A DNA stretch of 54,867 bases from Prevotella corporis DSM 18810 = JCM 8529 (GCF_000430525.1 NZ_KE387159.1:1-54867); one strand, 5' to 3'. Positions 37,289 through 46,526 are shown, counted from the stretch's first letter. Numbers and translations: made by a program. The notes: generated from the sequence alone by a model not told the origin.

Positions 37289-38263
37289 TTAAACCATGCT
37301 TGCCATCTTATCATCTTCAGCCACAATCCCCGGTTCGATAATGATGCTGTTCGGATAAGTATTGGCTTTGGTGTTTTTATAGTTGTGTACTAATATCTCT
37401 GTCAGTTTTCCTCTTTTCTTTGGGTTTGAGTTTATGCTCCTTGAAGCCCATAAACGTTCGATTTGGTATTCCCTATAAAGAGAGTCAAAGAAGTTGTCTT
37501 TTTCATTCTTTCCTTTACAGTCCGAATTGCTCAGCATGAATTTGTAGCCGGCTTCGTTAATTCTGTCACAATACTTTTTCAATCGTATCTGTGCTTCATC
37601 ATTGAACGCCTCTTTTGTATAATCGTTAAAACTTGAAGTATCGCTCAGTGGGCGATAGGGGGGATCAAAATAAAATAGGGTGTTACCTTGAGCATAATCG
37701 AAAGTTGTCTCAAAATCGCCATTCAGTATTTCAACACGTTTCAACAATTTGCTATCTCTTAAAATTGTTTCTGTGTCGCAAATAGTAGGATTGGAATACT
37801 TTCCAAAAGGAACATTGAAGAGCCCCTTTTTATTTACCCTATATAATCCATTAAAGCAGGTTCGATTAAGGAAAAAGAATTTTGTAGTATTCTCTATTGG
37901 CGATAGGTTTTTTTCGTTATAGCGGTCGCGCGCTGCAATATAAAAGCTTTTCCTCCCTTCTTCTGTTTCCAAAGCAAGATATGAACTTTCTATATCTCTC
38001 AACGACTCTATAAGTAGTTCAGGCATATCTCTGACAGTCTGATAGCATATGAACAAATCGGGGTTGATATCATTGATAACAGCTTTCGTGATGTTGGGGT
38101 AATGCCATAGCATATAAAAAAGCATAGCTCCGCCACCCACAAAGGATTCAATGTAGGTTACATCATTCCAATTACCAAAGTCAGCTGGAAGTTGAGAGTC
38201 CAACTGTTCCAGGAGTTGACTCTTGCCGCCAACCCATTTGATAAAAGGTTTTGGTTTTACCAT
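37289..38263 (-). CDS. DpnM/Dam-family adenine-N6 DNA methyltransferase
   Basis: 324 residues from ATG 38263 (a TTG two codons upstream is less likely). The SAM-binding FIKWVGGKSQLLEQL is at the N-terminus, ESFVGGGAMLFYML follows, and the catalytic DPPY is in FYFDPPYRPLSDTSSFNDYT: the alpha-class order of Dam. Together with the DpnA-type enzyme it would methylate GATC on double-stranded DNA. First gene of the operon: dpnM-like, dpnII-like, small protein, nuclease, dpnA-like. Confidence 0.93.
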   Translation of the reverse strand: MVKPKPFIKWVGGKSQLLEQLDSQLPADFGNWNDVTYIESFVGGGAMLFYMLWHYPNITKAVINDINPDLFICYQTVRDMPELLIESLRDIESSYLALETEEGRKSFYIAARDRYNEKNLSPIENTTKFFFLNRTCFNGLYRVNKKGLFNVPFGKYSNPTICDTETILRDSKLLKRVEILNGDFETTFDYAQGNTLFYFDPPYRPLSDTSSFNDYTKEAFNDEAQIRLKKYCDRINEAGYKFMLSNSDCKGKNEKDNFFDSLYREYQIERLWASRSINSNPKKRGKLTEILVHNYKNTKANTYPNSIIIEPGIVAEDDKMASMV

Positions 38264-38336
38264 ATTCAAATAATCATTAATTCAACAACTTTTATTTTTT
38301 TCGTCAAAGAATCAATTACTTTTACAATTTCTATAG

Positions 38337-38546
38337 AACATCATCATATTTGCTAAGCAATGGGATGAATGCTATTTTTCCCAAAGTCAGTTAATTAGTC
38401 CACTTGAAGCCAATGATTGCCCTCTGTGTAAACATGAGATCTTGAGCCAATTATTGGGGCAATTTATCATGGTGGAGTCAAATTTTAAGCAAATGTATGA
38501 AAAAATAATGTTATGGCAAAATAATAAAATGTTTTTGAATGATTAG
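38337..38546 (+). pseudogene. Possible remnant reading frame with a CPLC motif
   Basis: The plus strand is open for 69 codons between a TAG (38334-38336) and TAG (38544-38546). It reads like protein (AKQWDECYFSQSQLISPLEA, DCPLCKHEILSQL) but has no ATG before its middle. It lies head to head with the R-M operon and overlaps that operon's putative promoter. It might be the tail of a gene destroyed when the R-M operon was inserted, or chance. Confidence 0.3.
38490..38520 (-). promoter_or_regulatory. Putative promoter of the R-M operon
   Basis: Minus strand TTTG (38520-38517), 19 bases, TACATTTG (38497-38490). The leader to the methylase start would be about 220 bases, so it is only moderately convincing. 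Confidence 0.45.
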
Positions 38547-38612
38547 CGAGTGCATAAACTTCAGTTTTAAATGGATGACTGTTGTTATCTAAACTTACCG
38601 TTCTTTGTCGTC

Positions 38613-39302
38613 TCACCGTCTTGCCGTCACGTGGTAACAGTGCTGGCTCCGCTCGAAGATTATCCAGCATTCGCCCTCCTCACGCAACTCGCAGATGACT
38701 TCGCCCAGTAGGTTGGCCATCAGACGGTTGCTCGGTTGCATGCCGTCCATGCTGATGCGGTTGAAGCGAGTGAAGCTGACATCGAAGGTTGTGCCGTACA
38801 TGTGCGACGAGTTGGTGGCGGCGACCCTGTTGATTTTTTTCAGTCCGCCGATATCCTCACGGGTGCGGAGCATCGACGTGACGATGATTCTGTGTTCTCG
38901 GTAGCCGGCTTTCCGGAGTTTCTTCTGAAATCGCTTGGCGATGGTCTTTAGAACCCATTTCCCGCCACTGGTGAGGTAGGGATTCGAGTGGGGCATGGGG
39001 TCGAGTAGATAGTATCGGTTGGTTTTGATTTTCCTCAGTCGCCAGGCTCGCAGCCATATTCCGCTGCGCCGTCTGATGGGTTTCGACAGTCCGTAGCGAG
39101 TGGCGGCTTCGAGTTGCTGGCCGCCCAAGTCGGCTATCTGGAATCGTCTGTCTATTTCGGGGTTGTCTTGCCTGAACGTGTGGCCGCCCTCGCCAAACCG
39201 GCTGCTCGTGCATCCTTCCATGACCAGCAGCAGAAGGGCAGCGATGATTGCCGTCAGGTGTCTGGCGGTGATGTGTTGGCTGTTTGGCATGTGTCCGTTC
39301 AT
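38613..39302 (-). CDS. DUF5715-family protein, peptidase M15-like
   Basis: 229 residues with an N-terminal hydrophobic segment (HLTAIIAALLLLVMEGC; the cysteine may be lipidated, although the box is imperfect). The C-terminal half has the zinc-ligand pattern SSHMYGTTFDVSF and HCYHVT, like M15/VanY-type D,D- or L,D-peptidases, preceded by IIVTSMLRTREDI. It probably trims or modifies peptidoglycan outside the inner membrane. Biochemical activity is not established. It lies 90 bases from kup on the same strand. Confidence 0.8.
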   Translation of the reverse strand: MNGHMPNSQHITARHLTAIIAALLLLVMEGCTSSRFGEGGHTFRQDNPEIDRRFQIADLGGQQLEAATRYGLSKPIRRRSGIWLRAWRLRKIKTNRYYLLDPMPHSNPYLTSGGKWVLKTIAKRFQKKLRKAGYREHRIIVTSMLRTREDIGGLKKINRVAATNSSHMYGTTFDVSFTRFNRISMDGMQPSNRLMANLLGEVICELREEGECWIIFERSQHCYHVTARR

Positions 39303-39392
39303 TTTCTCCTATATTATAAATAGGTGAGCTTGCAAATTCAGTATTGTTGGATTTCGATGTTGTTTTTGTTGGCAAAGGGTCGCTGTGGACGC

Positions 39393-41369
39393 CTAAAGGC
39401 TGTCGCCGTCGTTGTCAACTCGTTTGATGGGGCGCAGGCGATGGGGCTTCACCACTAAGGGTACGTTCTCGATGAACACGTTGCTCGTGTCGAGACCCAG
39501 TGCGCGCGACATGCTCAGTTTCAAGTGGGCAATCAGCGAGTAGAGGCTCATGATGAGGCGCTCCTTCTTCGAGAAGTGGTTGAGGGCTGCATAGATTCGG
39601 TTGATGATGACGAAGATGAAGTTGCCCGAAATGCCGTGTTTCTCAAGCGACGGGTAGCAGCTGTCGAGCGTGAACTCCTTGCTGGCCACCAGCTCCTCGA
39701 TGATCTGGCGGAAATAGTGGTTCACCAGCGGCTGAACGCGGAACCCTAATTTCAGGTTGATGCGGTAGAGCGTGTCTGGAATCAGCGTCGTGAACTCGTA
39801 TTCCAGTGTTTGCGGCTCGTCCTGATAGTCGATGTGTAGCAAAATGTAGTGGTCGGCCCGCATGGGGTGCTTGTGGATGATGGAGTAGAGAATCTTTTGT
39901 TCGATGTCGTAAGTGCCCGAAAGCTTGCTCAGATAGACGATATTGGTGGCAAACTTGGCTATCGTGGTGTCGTGCTTGATGTCCGAAATCACGCCATACC
40001 ACTCCCTGATGTCGCGCACATCGACCTGTTGACTGCGGATGAGTTTGGCATTGTGCCATACATACATCACGACGAACATGACACCGGCCATGAGCATCGT
40101 CACCCATCCGCCATGAACGAACTTGAACATGTTGGCAATGAAGAAGATACCCTCAAGTCCGATGAAGAAAACCACAAACGGTATCGTGATGAGCGGCGAC
40201 ACACGGCGCTGCCCCAGATAGGCGAAGAGCAGGAAGGTGGTCATGAGCATCGTGATGGTGATGGCCAGACCGTAGGCGGCTTCCATGTTCTCGGAACTCT
40301 CGAAGAACAGAATGACGAGGATGCAGAGCACGTAGAGCGCCGTGTTGACAAACGGTATGTAGAGCTGTCCCTTCACGTCGGTGGTGTATTTGATTTTCTG
40401 ACGCGGCCAGAACTTCAGGTTCATCGCCTCACTGAAAATAGTGAACGAGCCACTGATGAGGGCTTGACTGGCGATGATGGCGGCGATGGTGGCCGTGGTG
40501 ATGCCGAAAAACAGGAAACTGCGGGGCATGATGGCATAGAAAGGGTTGACGCCCGGAGCAAGACTGTCAGCATGGTTGATGATCCAAGCTCCCTGACCCA
40601 AGTAATTGAGGATGAGCATCGACTTGACGAAAACCCAGCTCACGCGGATGTTCTGCGCACCACAGTGGCCGAGGTCGGAGTAGAGTGCCTCGGCGCCGGT
40701 CGTACAGAGGAACACCGCCCCAAGGATGAGGAACCATTCGGGATCATGTATCAGAAGCTCCAGCGCATAATAGGGATTGAAAGCCTTGAGAATTGGCAGA
40801 AAGTCGGCGATGTGACCGATTCCCAGTACCCCCATCATCGTGAACCAGACGAACATCAGCGGACCGAAAAATCGCCCGATGGCGTTCGTTCCAAATTGCT
40901 GAATGAAGAACAGCACCGTAATGATACACAGGCAGATGGGAATGATGGGTGTCTCTGGCTCGTAGGCTCTCAGTCCCTCGATGGCCGAGAGCACCGTGAT
41001 GGAGGGAGTGATTACACCGTCAGCCACCAGCGTGCTCGCACCGATGATGGCCAGTAGGTAAAACCACCTGCGGCTGTGCCGCCTGATGAGCGCATAGAGG
41101 GCCAGAATGCCGCCCTCACCCTTGTTGTCGGCACGGAGCGCAATGAGAACGTACTTGATAGTGGTCTGTAACGTCAGCGTCCAGATGATGCACGACACAG
41201 CACCGGTGATGTATTCGGCATTGATGGTGCTGCCGGCCTTCACAATGGCCTTCATTACATAAAGTGGCGATGTGCCGATGTCGCCAAACACAATGCCCAG
41301 CGTCACGATGACGCCGATAAAGCTCAGCCGGTTGTGTGCGGCCTGTTTCGTTTCAGAGTTCAATGCCAT
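39393..41369 (-). CDS. kup: Kup-type potassium uptake transporter
   Basis: 658 residues with about twelve membrane helices in the first 450 residues (starting SFIGVIVTLGIVFGDIGTSP, the family signature) and a cytoplasmic C-terminal domain. It is a K+/H+ symporter of the inner membrane. ATG at 41369 (MALNSETKQAAHNRL) is preferred over the extended frame to 41408. TTTG (41435-41432), 18 bases, TACCTTTG (41413-41406) is a plausible promoter. Gene intact; just upstream of it the IS1380 remnant begins. Confidence 0.95.
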   Translation of the reverse strand: MALNSETKQAAHNRLSFIGVIVTLGIVFGDIGTSPLYVMKAIVKAGSTINAEYITGAVSCIIWTLTLQTTIKYVLIALRADNKGEGGILALYALIRRHSRRWFYLLAIIGASTLVADGVITPSITVLSAIEGLRAYEPETPIIPICLCIITVLFFIQQFGTNAIGRFFGPLMFVWFTMMGVLGIGHIADFLPILKAFNPYYALELLIHDPEWFLILGAVFLCTTGAEALYSDLGHCGAQNIRVSWVFVKSMLILNYLGQGAWIINHADSLAPGVNPFYAIMPRSFLFFGITTATIAAIIASQALISGSFTIFSEAMNLKFWPRQKIKYTTDVKGQLYIPFVNTALYVLCILVILFFESSENMEAAYGLAITITMLMTTFLLFAYLGQRRVSPLITIPFVVFFIGLEGIFFIANMFKFVHGGWVTMLMAGVMFVVMYVWHNAKLIRSQQVDVRDIREWYGVISDIKHDTTIAKFATNIVYLSKLSGTYDIEQKILYSIIHKHPMRADHYILLHIDYQDEPQTLEYEFTTLIPDTLYRINLKLGFRVQPLVNHYFRQIIEELVASKEFTLDSCYPSLEKHGISGNFIFVIINRIYAALNHFSKKERLIMSLYSLIAHLKLSMSRALGLDTSNVFIENVPLVVKPHRLRPIKRVDNDGDSL

Positions 41370-41405
41370 AGATTGTCCCTTTCGTTTAATCTGAAAATAT
41401 CGCTG

Positions 41406-41435
41406 CAAAGGTAAGAAAAAATCGGAATCTGCAAA
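41406..41435 (-). promoter_or_regulatory. Promoter of kup
   Basis: Minus strand TTTG (41435-41432), 18 bases, TACCTTTG (41413-41406), one base shorter spacing than other promoters here. Confidence 0.6.
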
Positions 41436-41446
41436 TTTTTATCAAT

Positions 41447-42456
41447 CCTTAATTCCGCAACACTATTATAAATTAAACTTTTTAAGTACCTGAGCAACAA
41501 AAAGTAGCTCAGGATTTTGCCATGTCAGAATTTTCACTTATCTTAGTGTTGCAAACAAAAGAGAATCCGACGATAGACATGGCGAAGATACAAATTAAAT
41601 CTGAGAGACTCACTCCTTTGGGGGGATTATTTTCAATCATGGAGCAATTTGACTCCACACTATCCTCTGGGCGATAAAGGAACTGACGCAAGAAAACATC
41701 TCATACACGTCAGATACGGGTAAGAACTACGATTCCAATACGGCGGACACTCTCAATACTTTACTGCTGTAAGGCATACCGCGACTTGTGATTCAAAGAC
41801 AGAAACGGATGGCTGGTGTGCAGGATTTTTGGGAATGAGAATACACATACCGTTGTATCCTGACTAACGACTATGATTCTTCCGTAAGAGAAATTGTCGG
41901 GTTCTATAACCTTCGTGGAGGAAAGGAACGTATCTTCGATGATATGAACAATGGTTTCGGGTGGGACAGATTGCCCAAATCCTTCATGGCAGAGAACACA
42001 GTGTTCCTCCTTCTTACAGCACTTATCCGTAACTTTTACAAGGCCATTATTCAAAGACTTGACGTAAAGAAGTTCGGACTCAATGCAACAAGTCGCATAA
42101 AAGCGTTTGTCTTCAGGTTTATCTCTGTACCAGCCAAGTGGATCACGACATCAAGGCGGTATGTGCTGAATATCTATACCTGTAATAATGCTTACGCAGA
42201 TGTTTTCCAGACTGATTTTGGATAATGCCTACAACTTATGGGAATGATGTTGTGTATTGCCTCAAGTCACATTGTGGGGTAAGGGGATATTGCAGGCAGA
42301 AGTGGGTGCTTCAAGTTCAAATTATCTGCAAATTCAGTAATGAGAGGACGTGTAAACGCAATAAGGACGTTCAAGAGCTTAGTTGCGGATTTGAGGTTTA
42401 TCTTTTTGAGCATAAAACTGCTCTGTCGGTTCAAGGATCAGGGCTATGCCTTTTTC
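41447..42456 (+). mobile_element. IS1380-family remnant, copy A
   Basis: The left end CCTTAATTCCGCAACACTAT is followed by a hairpin CCTGAGC...GCTCAGG that can block incoming transcription. It then carries a transposase gene decayed by internal deletions. The left 230 bases are almost identical to copies B (45907) and C (54562). No right inverted repeat is visible; the sequence passes directly into the truncated C39 gene. The tail after 42226 still reads like IS-derived sequence in broken frames. Confidence 0.8.
41579..42226 (+). pseudogene. IS1380 transposase, deleted and frameshifted
   Basis: ATG 41579 reads MAKIQIKSERLTPLGG to a stop at 41675 after about 32 codons. Another frame resumes with ELTQENISYTSDTGKNYDSN, then after a second deletion AYRLVIQRQKR, a stop, and finally CILTNDYDSS, FYNLRGGKERIFDDMNNGFG, WDRLPKSFMAENTVFLLLTA and RRYVLNIYTCNNAYADVF. 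These are consecutive pieces of one IS1380-family transposase, which is normally more than 400 residues, so it is non-functional. The right part keeps the family C-terminal block. Confidence 0.85.
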
Positions 42457-42864
42457 TTAACCATTAGTTTGAGTACTTATCCAATGCTCGCAAAACTCTT
42501 CTTTTGTATAGGTTACAAGACCCTTGCCCGGATCTGCGACATAAACCGTATATCTGTCCTTACTATGTTTTTTTATCTTATAGACAATAACGAAATGATT
42601 TTGGTTCCAATGGACGATGCAAGGCAGTGAAGCCTCTTCGGCAAGCGTTTCAAAGCCTAAACGGCCACCTACTGTTTTAAACCCAATCTCTTCAGCAGCT
42701 TTGCTAATGCCGAGAAGAGAAACACCATCCTTGCTAAGGTCACTTAATAGTCTTAATCTATCTCGATCAGTAGATTTTCCATAATATCCCGCTGTCATTA
42801 TCAAACATGAAACTCCACAATCCATTGTGTCTCGTTGTTGTTCAAAAGATATATTCTTTATCAT
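42457..42864 (-). pseudogene. C39 peptidase domain of a peptidase-containing ABC exporter, truncated
   Basis: 135 residues. The catalytic cysteine is in QQRDTMDCGVSCLIM with the upstream oxyanion Gln, then HWNQNHFVIVYKI (His) and YVADPGKGLVTYT (Asp). In bacteriocin exporters this C39 domain cuts double-glycine leaders and is followed by six membrane helices and an ABC ATPase. Here the frame ends right after the domain (EHWISTQTNG), where the IS1380 remnant begins. The domain itself appears intact and could still fold. It lies 35 bases downstream of the barrel gene on the same strand. Confidence 0.8.
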
Positions 42865-42899
42865 CGGCTAGATGTATTTTAATTAAACACGATATTCGT

Positions 42900-45188
42900 T
42901 TACTTCGCAGTCGCATCGTTGGTTAATCCACTTACATTATCTTGATTATTAAGTTTGGTGGGACCATTGATGCTTTTCTTTCTGCCAATCGTAAAATTGT
43001 ATCTAAAATTTATGGCAAATAGATTTTGGAAATTATTCCAAATCGTTTCTTCCTTAAAGTTTATCAAACTATTGTTGGAATAGATGGCAGATGGCTTAGG
43101 ATTGTGAATATACTGCAATGCCACATATACATTGTTTTTGGAGTAAGATAGCTCACTAAAAACATAGGCTTTCTTCTTTTCCGTTACATCCCCCAATAGA
43201 TCGGTCATAGAACTACCTACGTTTCCTAATATGGAAAATTTTTTGTAAGAAATGCTTGCCGTGATAGAAAAGTATTTTGACCACTCACTTAGACTGGCGC
43301 CATCAGGCTTTATGGTACTGGAATATACAATTGTTGCGAACGGCTGGATTTTCAAGAATGGGAATGGAAGCCATTGAAGGCTGAGGTCCGCAGCTGTGTA
43401 TGAGGTGTGTTTAAAATGTTCAAGGGTCTTCACTATCTCTGCGTCTCTACTCTCAAATAATGTCATATAAGGGCGGCGCAGGTACGAATGCCGTATTGCG
43501 GCACTCATATAGAAAGTAGGCAGACTCAGTTGGTATTGAAGACGATTATAGAAAGTATAGTAGGGATGAAGATGAGGATTGCCCACACTATAATATTGAT
43601 AGTTGAGATAGACTGGATGGATGGTGAGCTGTGAGATGTCAGGAACATTGGATAATATAAGCGAGTTAAGCCTAATGGAAGAGGAGTGACCAATCTGATA
43701 GCTCGCAGAAAATGAAGGTTTGAACACGGTATAATGCCTTGCCTTCATTTCTCCATTGTCTTGAATACTATGTTCTATACCTACACCTATGGTGTAATGG
43801 AGATTCTTTAACTTGCCTGCAAGATTTGAATATATATAGCAGACTTGCTGGTCCATTGTAGAACGGGTGTTTTCATTATAGGTCTGCCGAAGCTGCTTAT
43901 AAAAGTATCTTGCCCCGATGCTTATATTTTCATTGGAAAAGGACTTGTTGTAAAGCAACTCGGATATGATGGAATTAGAGTAATTCCTGAGATGGTTGTT
44001 GTACCGATAAGCTATTGTATTATCTGAATTTTCTTGGGAAATCTGATTGTCCGATTTGGAATCAAAATAAGATCCCACAAAATTGGCTGTCAATTCCTGG
44101 TTGTTCTTCAATTTTCTATTGTAATACAAATCCAATGATATAGCATCATAATTACTTTTAAGTTTTTTTGCCGAATAACCTTGTTGTAGAATTCCTGTAC
44201 CAAATTTCGTTGTTGCAGTTTGTTGATGGCTTTCCCGCCCCGGGTTGAGGCGATACCTTACTTTAGCAGAAAACTGTTGGTTGTCATCCGGACGAAACAT
44301 GTAATCTGCCCCTATGATATGATACTCCCCCTTGTAAGTACCGGGAAGTCCTTGCAGTTTGCTGGAGAAATTTGCATGGTCTATCTCATACTCGTAAGTC
44401 TGATTGATTCTGTTGTCGTTAAGATTCCTATAATCAATGAAATAAGAAAGGGCAATCTGGTGCTTGGGTGTGTACCACTTCGCATTGATAGTGTTTGTTC
44501 CGTAACCCGTTGTAAATGAGTTTACTGTATTGATAAAACTGTTAAACCCGCTATCCTTTTCTTTAATGGTAAAGACGCTTAGCACTGCACCTATGTTTTT
44601 ATTGGCAAATCTTGCTGGTGGCTGTGTAAAATACTCAACCCTCCTGATTTTTTTTGCAGATAGAGCCATTAAGTCATTTTCATTCGCTTGTATGCCATCT
44701 ATGAGAATGAGTATATTCTGCCGGTCTGTCGTTTGAAGGATATTTGAAATTCTATTCAATTGAAATTGTGGCATTTCTCCCAAGGCCGCCAAGGCAGAGG
44801 AGGCTCTTTCTTTCAGACTTTGTGGGATGAGTAGTTTGTCCTTACTTCCGAAAGTCTCAATCTCCCTTGCAGAAATAACTACTTCCTGCAGTTCTTCAGA
44901 ATACCGCTTCAAGATGATTTCGTGATGAGACTTGGCCGCAAAACATATCGTTTCGTAACCCACGGAAGATATTTTTAGTATAAGTTGCTGGGAGACAGTA
45001 TTCGGGAAAGAAAAATATCCCTTATTATTAGATACCGTACTGGCAATCAGAACACTATCAGGAATTTGGTACAGCCCAATAGTTGCAAATTCGACAGGTA
45101 GTTTTTCCTCATCTATTATCACTCCGGATATCTGGGCGTTGAGAACTTTGCACGAAAACAACAGAACTATTATAAAGACAAACCTCAT
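42900..45188 (-). CDS. Outer-membrane beta-barrel protein, TonB-receptor-like, of a peptide-export-like locus
   Basis: 762 residues: signal (MRFVFIIVLLFSCKVLNAQI), a carboxypeptidase-like beta domain (SGVIIDEEKLPVEFATIGLY), a plug region (PQFQLNRISNILQTTDRQNI, ILIDGIQANENDLM) and an outer-membrane barrel ending in a FRYNFTIGRKK strand plus a hydrophilic tail. Its ATG overlaps the TetR gene stop by four bases, and the C39 peptidase follows by 35 bases, so the three form one operon. This combination suggests secretion or uptake of a small peptide, but no precursor peptide gene is left in the block. Confidence 0.8.
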   Translation of the reverse strand: MRFVFIIVLLFSCKVLNAQISGVIIDEEKLPVEFATIGLYQIPDSVLIASTVSNNKGYFSFPNTVSQQLILKISSVGYETICFAAKSHHEIILKRYSEELQEVVISAREIETFGSKDKLLIPQSLKERASSALAALGEMPQFQLNRISNILQTTDRQNILILIDGIQANENDLMALSAKKIRRVEYFTQPPARFANKNIGAVLSVFTIKEKDSGFNSFINTVNSFTTGYGTNTINAKWYTPKHQIALSYFIDYRNLNDNRINQTYEYEIDHANFSSKLQGLPGTYKGEYHIIGADYMFRPDDNQQFSAKVRYRLNPGRESHQQTATTKFGTGILQQGYSAKKLKSNYDAISLDLYYNRKLKNNQELTANFVGSYFDSKSDNQISQENSDNTIAYRYNNHLRNYSNSIISELLYNKSFSNENISIGARYFYKQLRQTYNENTRSTMDQQVCYIYSNLAGKLKNLHYTIGVGIEHSIQDNGEMKARHYTVFKPSFSASYQIGHSSSIRLNSLILSNVPDISQLTIHPVYLNYQYYSVGNPHLHPYYTFYNRLQYQLSLPTFYMSAAIRHSYLRRPYMTLFESRDAEIVKTLEHFKHTSYTAADLSLQWLPFPFLKIQPFATIVYSSTIKPDGASLSEWSKYFSITASISYKKFSILGNVGSSMTDLLGDVTEKKKAYVFSELSYSKNNVYVALQYIHNPKPSAIYSNNSLINFKEETIWNNFQNLFAINFRYNFTIGRKKSINGPTKLNNQDNVSGLTNDATAK

Positions 45189-45796
45189 GATTGTATGGTA
45201 TTATATAATAACGAGTATTTTCTCTTCAGTTTCTCAATATCCAGCTCCATTCCAATCATGGAAAGGCAGAAAGAATCTCCATAATACAAGGAGCGAAACG
45301 TAGAAATTACCAGATTTAGGTCAAGGTCTTTTTTGAGTTCGCCCGCCTCGATGCCACGGCGACAATACTCAATCCACAGGTCAGAGATATTCGTTTCCAG
45401 TTCCTTGAACTTCTCCTCAAAACCTTCATAGTGAAAATCCGCAGAAGACAACAAATTGACAAACTGAGTGGAACTTGCCTCTGCCTTAGCGGCTTTCATT
45501 CTTTCCATTCTCTGCCGTATAAGCTCTAAATCGCTCATGATGAAATCCCAAAACGGCGTTTCTTCCGAAACTGATATATTGTTGTGCAAGGACTCGGACA
45601 GAAAATCGAGGACAAACTTGTCAATGACAGCCCGATATAACCCTTCCTTGTTCTTCACTTTATAATATATGGCACCACGCGACAACCCGGTTATTTCCTC
45701 GATATCTGCTGTCGTTACGTCAGCATATTCCTTCACCAAAAAGAGCCTGAATGCCCCCAAGAGGATATTATATCTGCGTTCTTCTTTCTTTGTCAT
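45185..45796 (-). CDS. TetR/AcrR-family transcriptional regulator
   Basis: 203 residues. The N-terminal helix-turn-helix (about 8-55) has YADVTTADIEEITGLSRGAI followed by YYKVKNKEGLYRAV, the TetR recognition pattern; the remaining helices form a ligand/dimer domain. First gene of the operon with the barrel and C39 genes, so it probably represses that operon. Operator not identified. Upstream, minus-strand TATATTTG (45862-45855) with a partial CTTG -33 box 20 bases before it is the likely promoter. Confidence 0.92.
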   Translation of the reverse strand: MTKKEERRYNILLGAFRLFLVKEYADVTTADIEEITGLSRGAIYYKVKNKEGLYRAVIDKFVLDFLSESLHNNISVSEETPFWDFIMSDLELIRQRMERMKAAKAEASSTQFVNLLSSADFHYEGFEEKFKELETNISDLWIEYCRRGIEAGELKKDLDLNLVISTFRSLYYGDSFCLSMIGMELDIEKLKRKYSLLYNTIQS

Positions 45797-45854
45797 TTAT
45801 ACAAGTATTAGTTGTATGAGAATAATATTACGCTCGTACTATTTTTATCAGTGG

Positions 45855-45886
45855 CAAATATATTGATATTTTTTTAATTTTCCAAG
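45855..45886 (-). promoter_or_regulatory. Putative promoter of the TetR operon
   Basis: Minus strand CTTG (45886-45883, one base off TTTG), 20 bases, TATATTTG (45862-45855), 59 bases before the TetR start. Confidence 0.5.
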
Positions 45887-45906
45887 AAATTGTCGATTTT
45901 TTTAAA

Positions 45907-46211
45907 CCTTAATTCCGCAAAACTATTATAAATTAAACTTTTTAAGTACCTGAGCAACAAAAAGTAGCTCAGGATTTTTCCATGTCAGAATTTTCACTTA
46001 TCTTAGTGTTGCAAACAAAAGAGAATCCGACGATAGGCATAGCGAAGATACAAATTAAATCTGAGAGACTTACTCCTTTTGGGGGATTATTTTCAATCAT
46101 GGAGCAATTTGACTCCACACATTATCATCTGTAATCGACTCAACCCTCGGTCTAAGGTGTGGAACGTTCGGTTGTCAGTACAGCGAAATCATCCGTTCTT
46201 TCATGAGTATC
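45907..46211 (+). mobile_element. IS1380-family remnant, copy B (5' end only)
   Basis: Same left end (CCTTAATTCCGCAAAACTAT) and CCTGAGC/GCTCAGG hairpin as copy A. The start codon has changed to ATA (GCATAGCGAAG), and two extra bases (CACACATT) shift the frame after EQFDST. Homology runs to ATCATCCGTTCTTTCATGAG, after which IS256-like sequence begins, so about 300 bases of the element survive. Confidence 0.82.
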
Positions 46212-46409
46212 ACGGTTGAGGGTTATCATCGTCAGGTGCGCAAAGTAACGAAGAACAAGGGTGTGTTCCCGTCAGACACCGCACTTGAAAAACTTGTGTA
46301 TCTTGCTTATCGAGACATTAGTGAGAAATGGACTATGCCCCTGTCTAATTGGGCACTGATATCACAACAACTTGCTATAAAATTTGGAGATAGGTTCAAG
46401 ATTATGTAA
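46212..46409 (+). pseudogene. IS256-family transposase C-terminal fragment
   Basis: TVEGYHRQVRKVTKNKGVFP, LEKLVYLAYRDISEKWTMPL and ISQQLAIKFGDRFKIM are the conserved C-terminal end of IS256/mutator transposases (normally about 390-410 residues). Only about 65 residues remain, fused in frame to the last codons of the IS1380 copy B fragment. The catalytic domain is missing. Confidence 0.85.
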
Positions 46410-46427
46410 CTTTGCCTGTGAAAGGCT

Positions 46428-46472
46428 CCTCTTATTTGTATGCAGATATGAAATCTGCATACAAATAAGAGG
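46428..46472. repeat. 20-bp perfect inverted repeat
   Basis: CCTCTTATTTGTATGCAGAT (46428-46447) is exactly complementary to 46453-46472 around ATGAA. It lies 19 bases past the IS256 fragment and is not followed by a T-run on either strand. It may be the end of a mobile element, or a structure protecting the convergent transcripts. The rest of the gap to 46526 shows nothing else. Confidence 0.7.
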
Positions 46473-46526
46473 CAAAGAATAAAAAACAGAGCCGTGACAC
46501 AGTTCAGTTTACCCTACCGGGAATTA

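Noticed and set aside
42226..42456. Separate genes in the plus-strand frames after the IS1380 copy A transposase.
   Set aside because: The short frames are broken and read like IS 3' sequence; no start or domain supports a gene.
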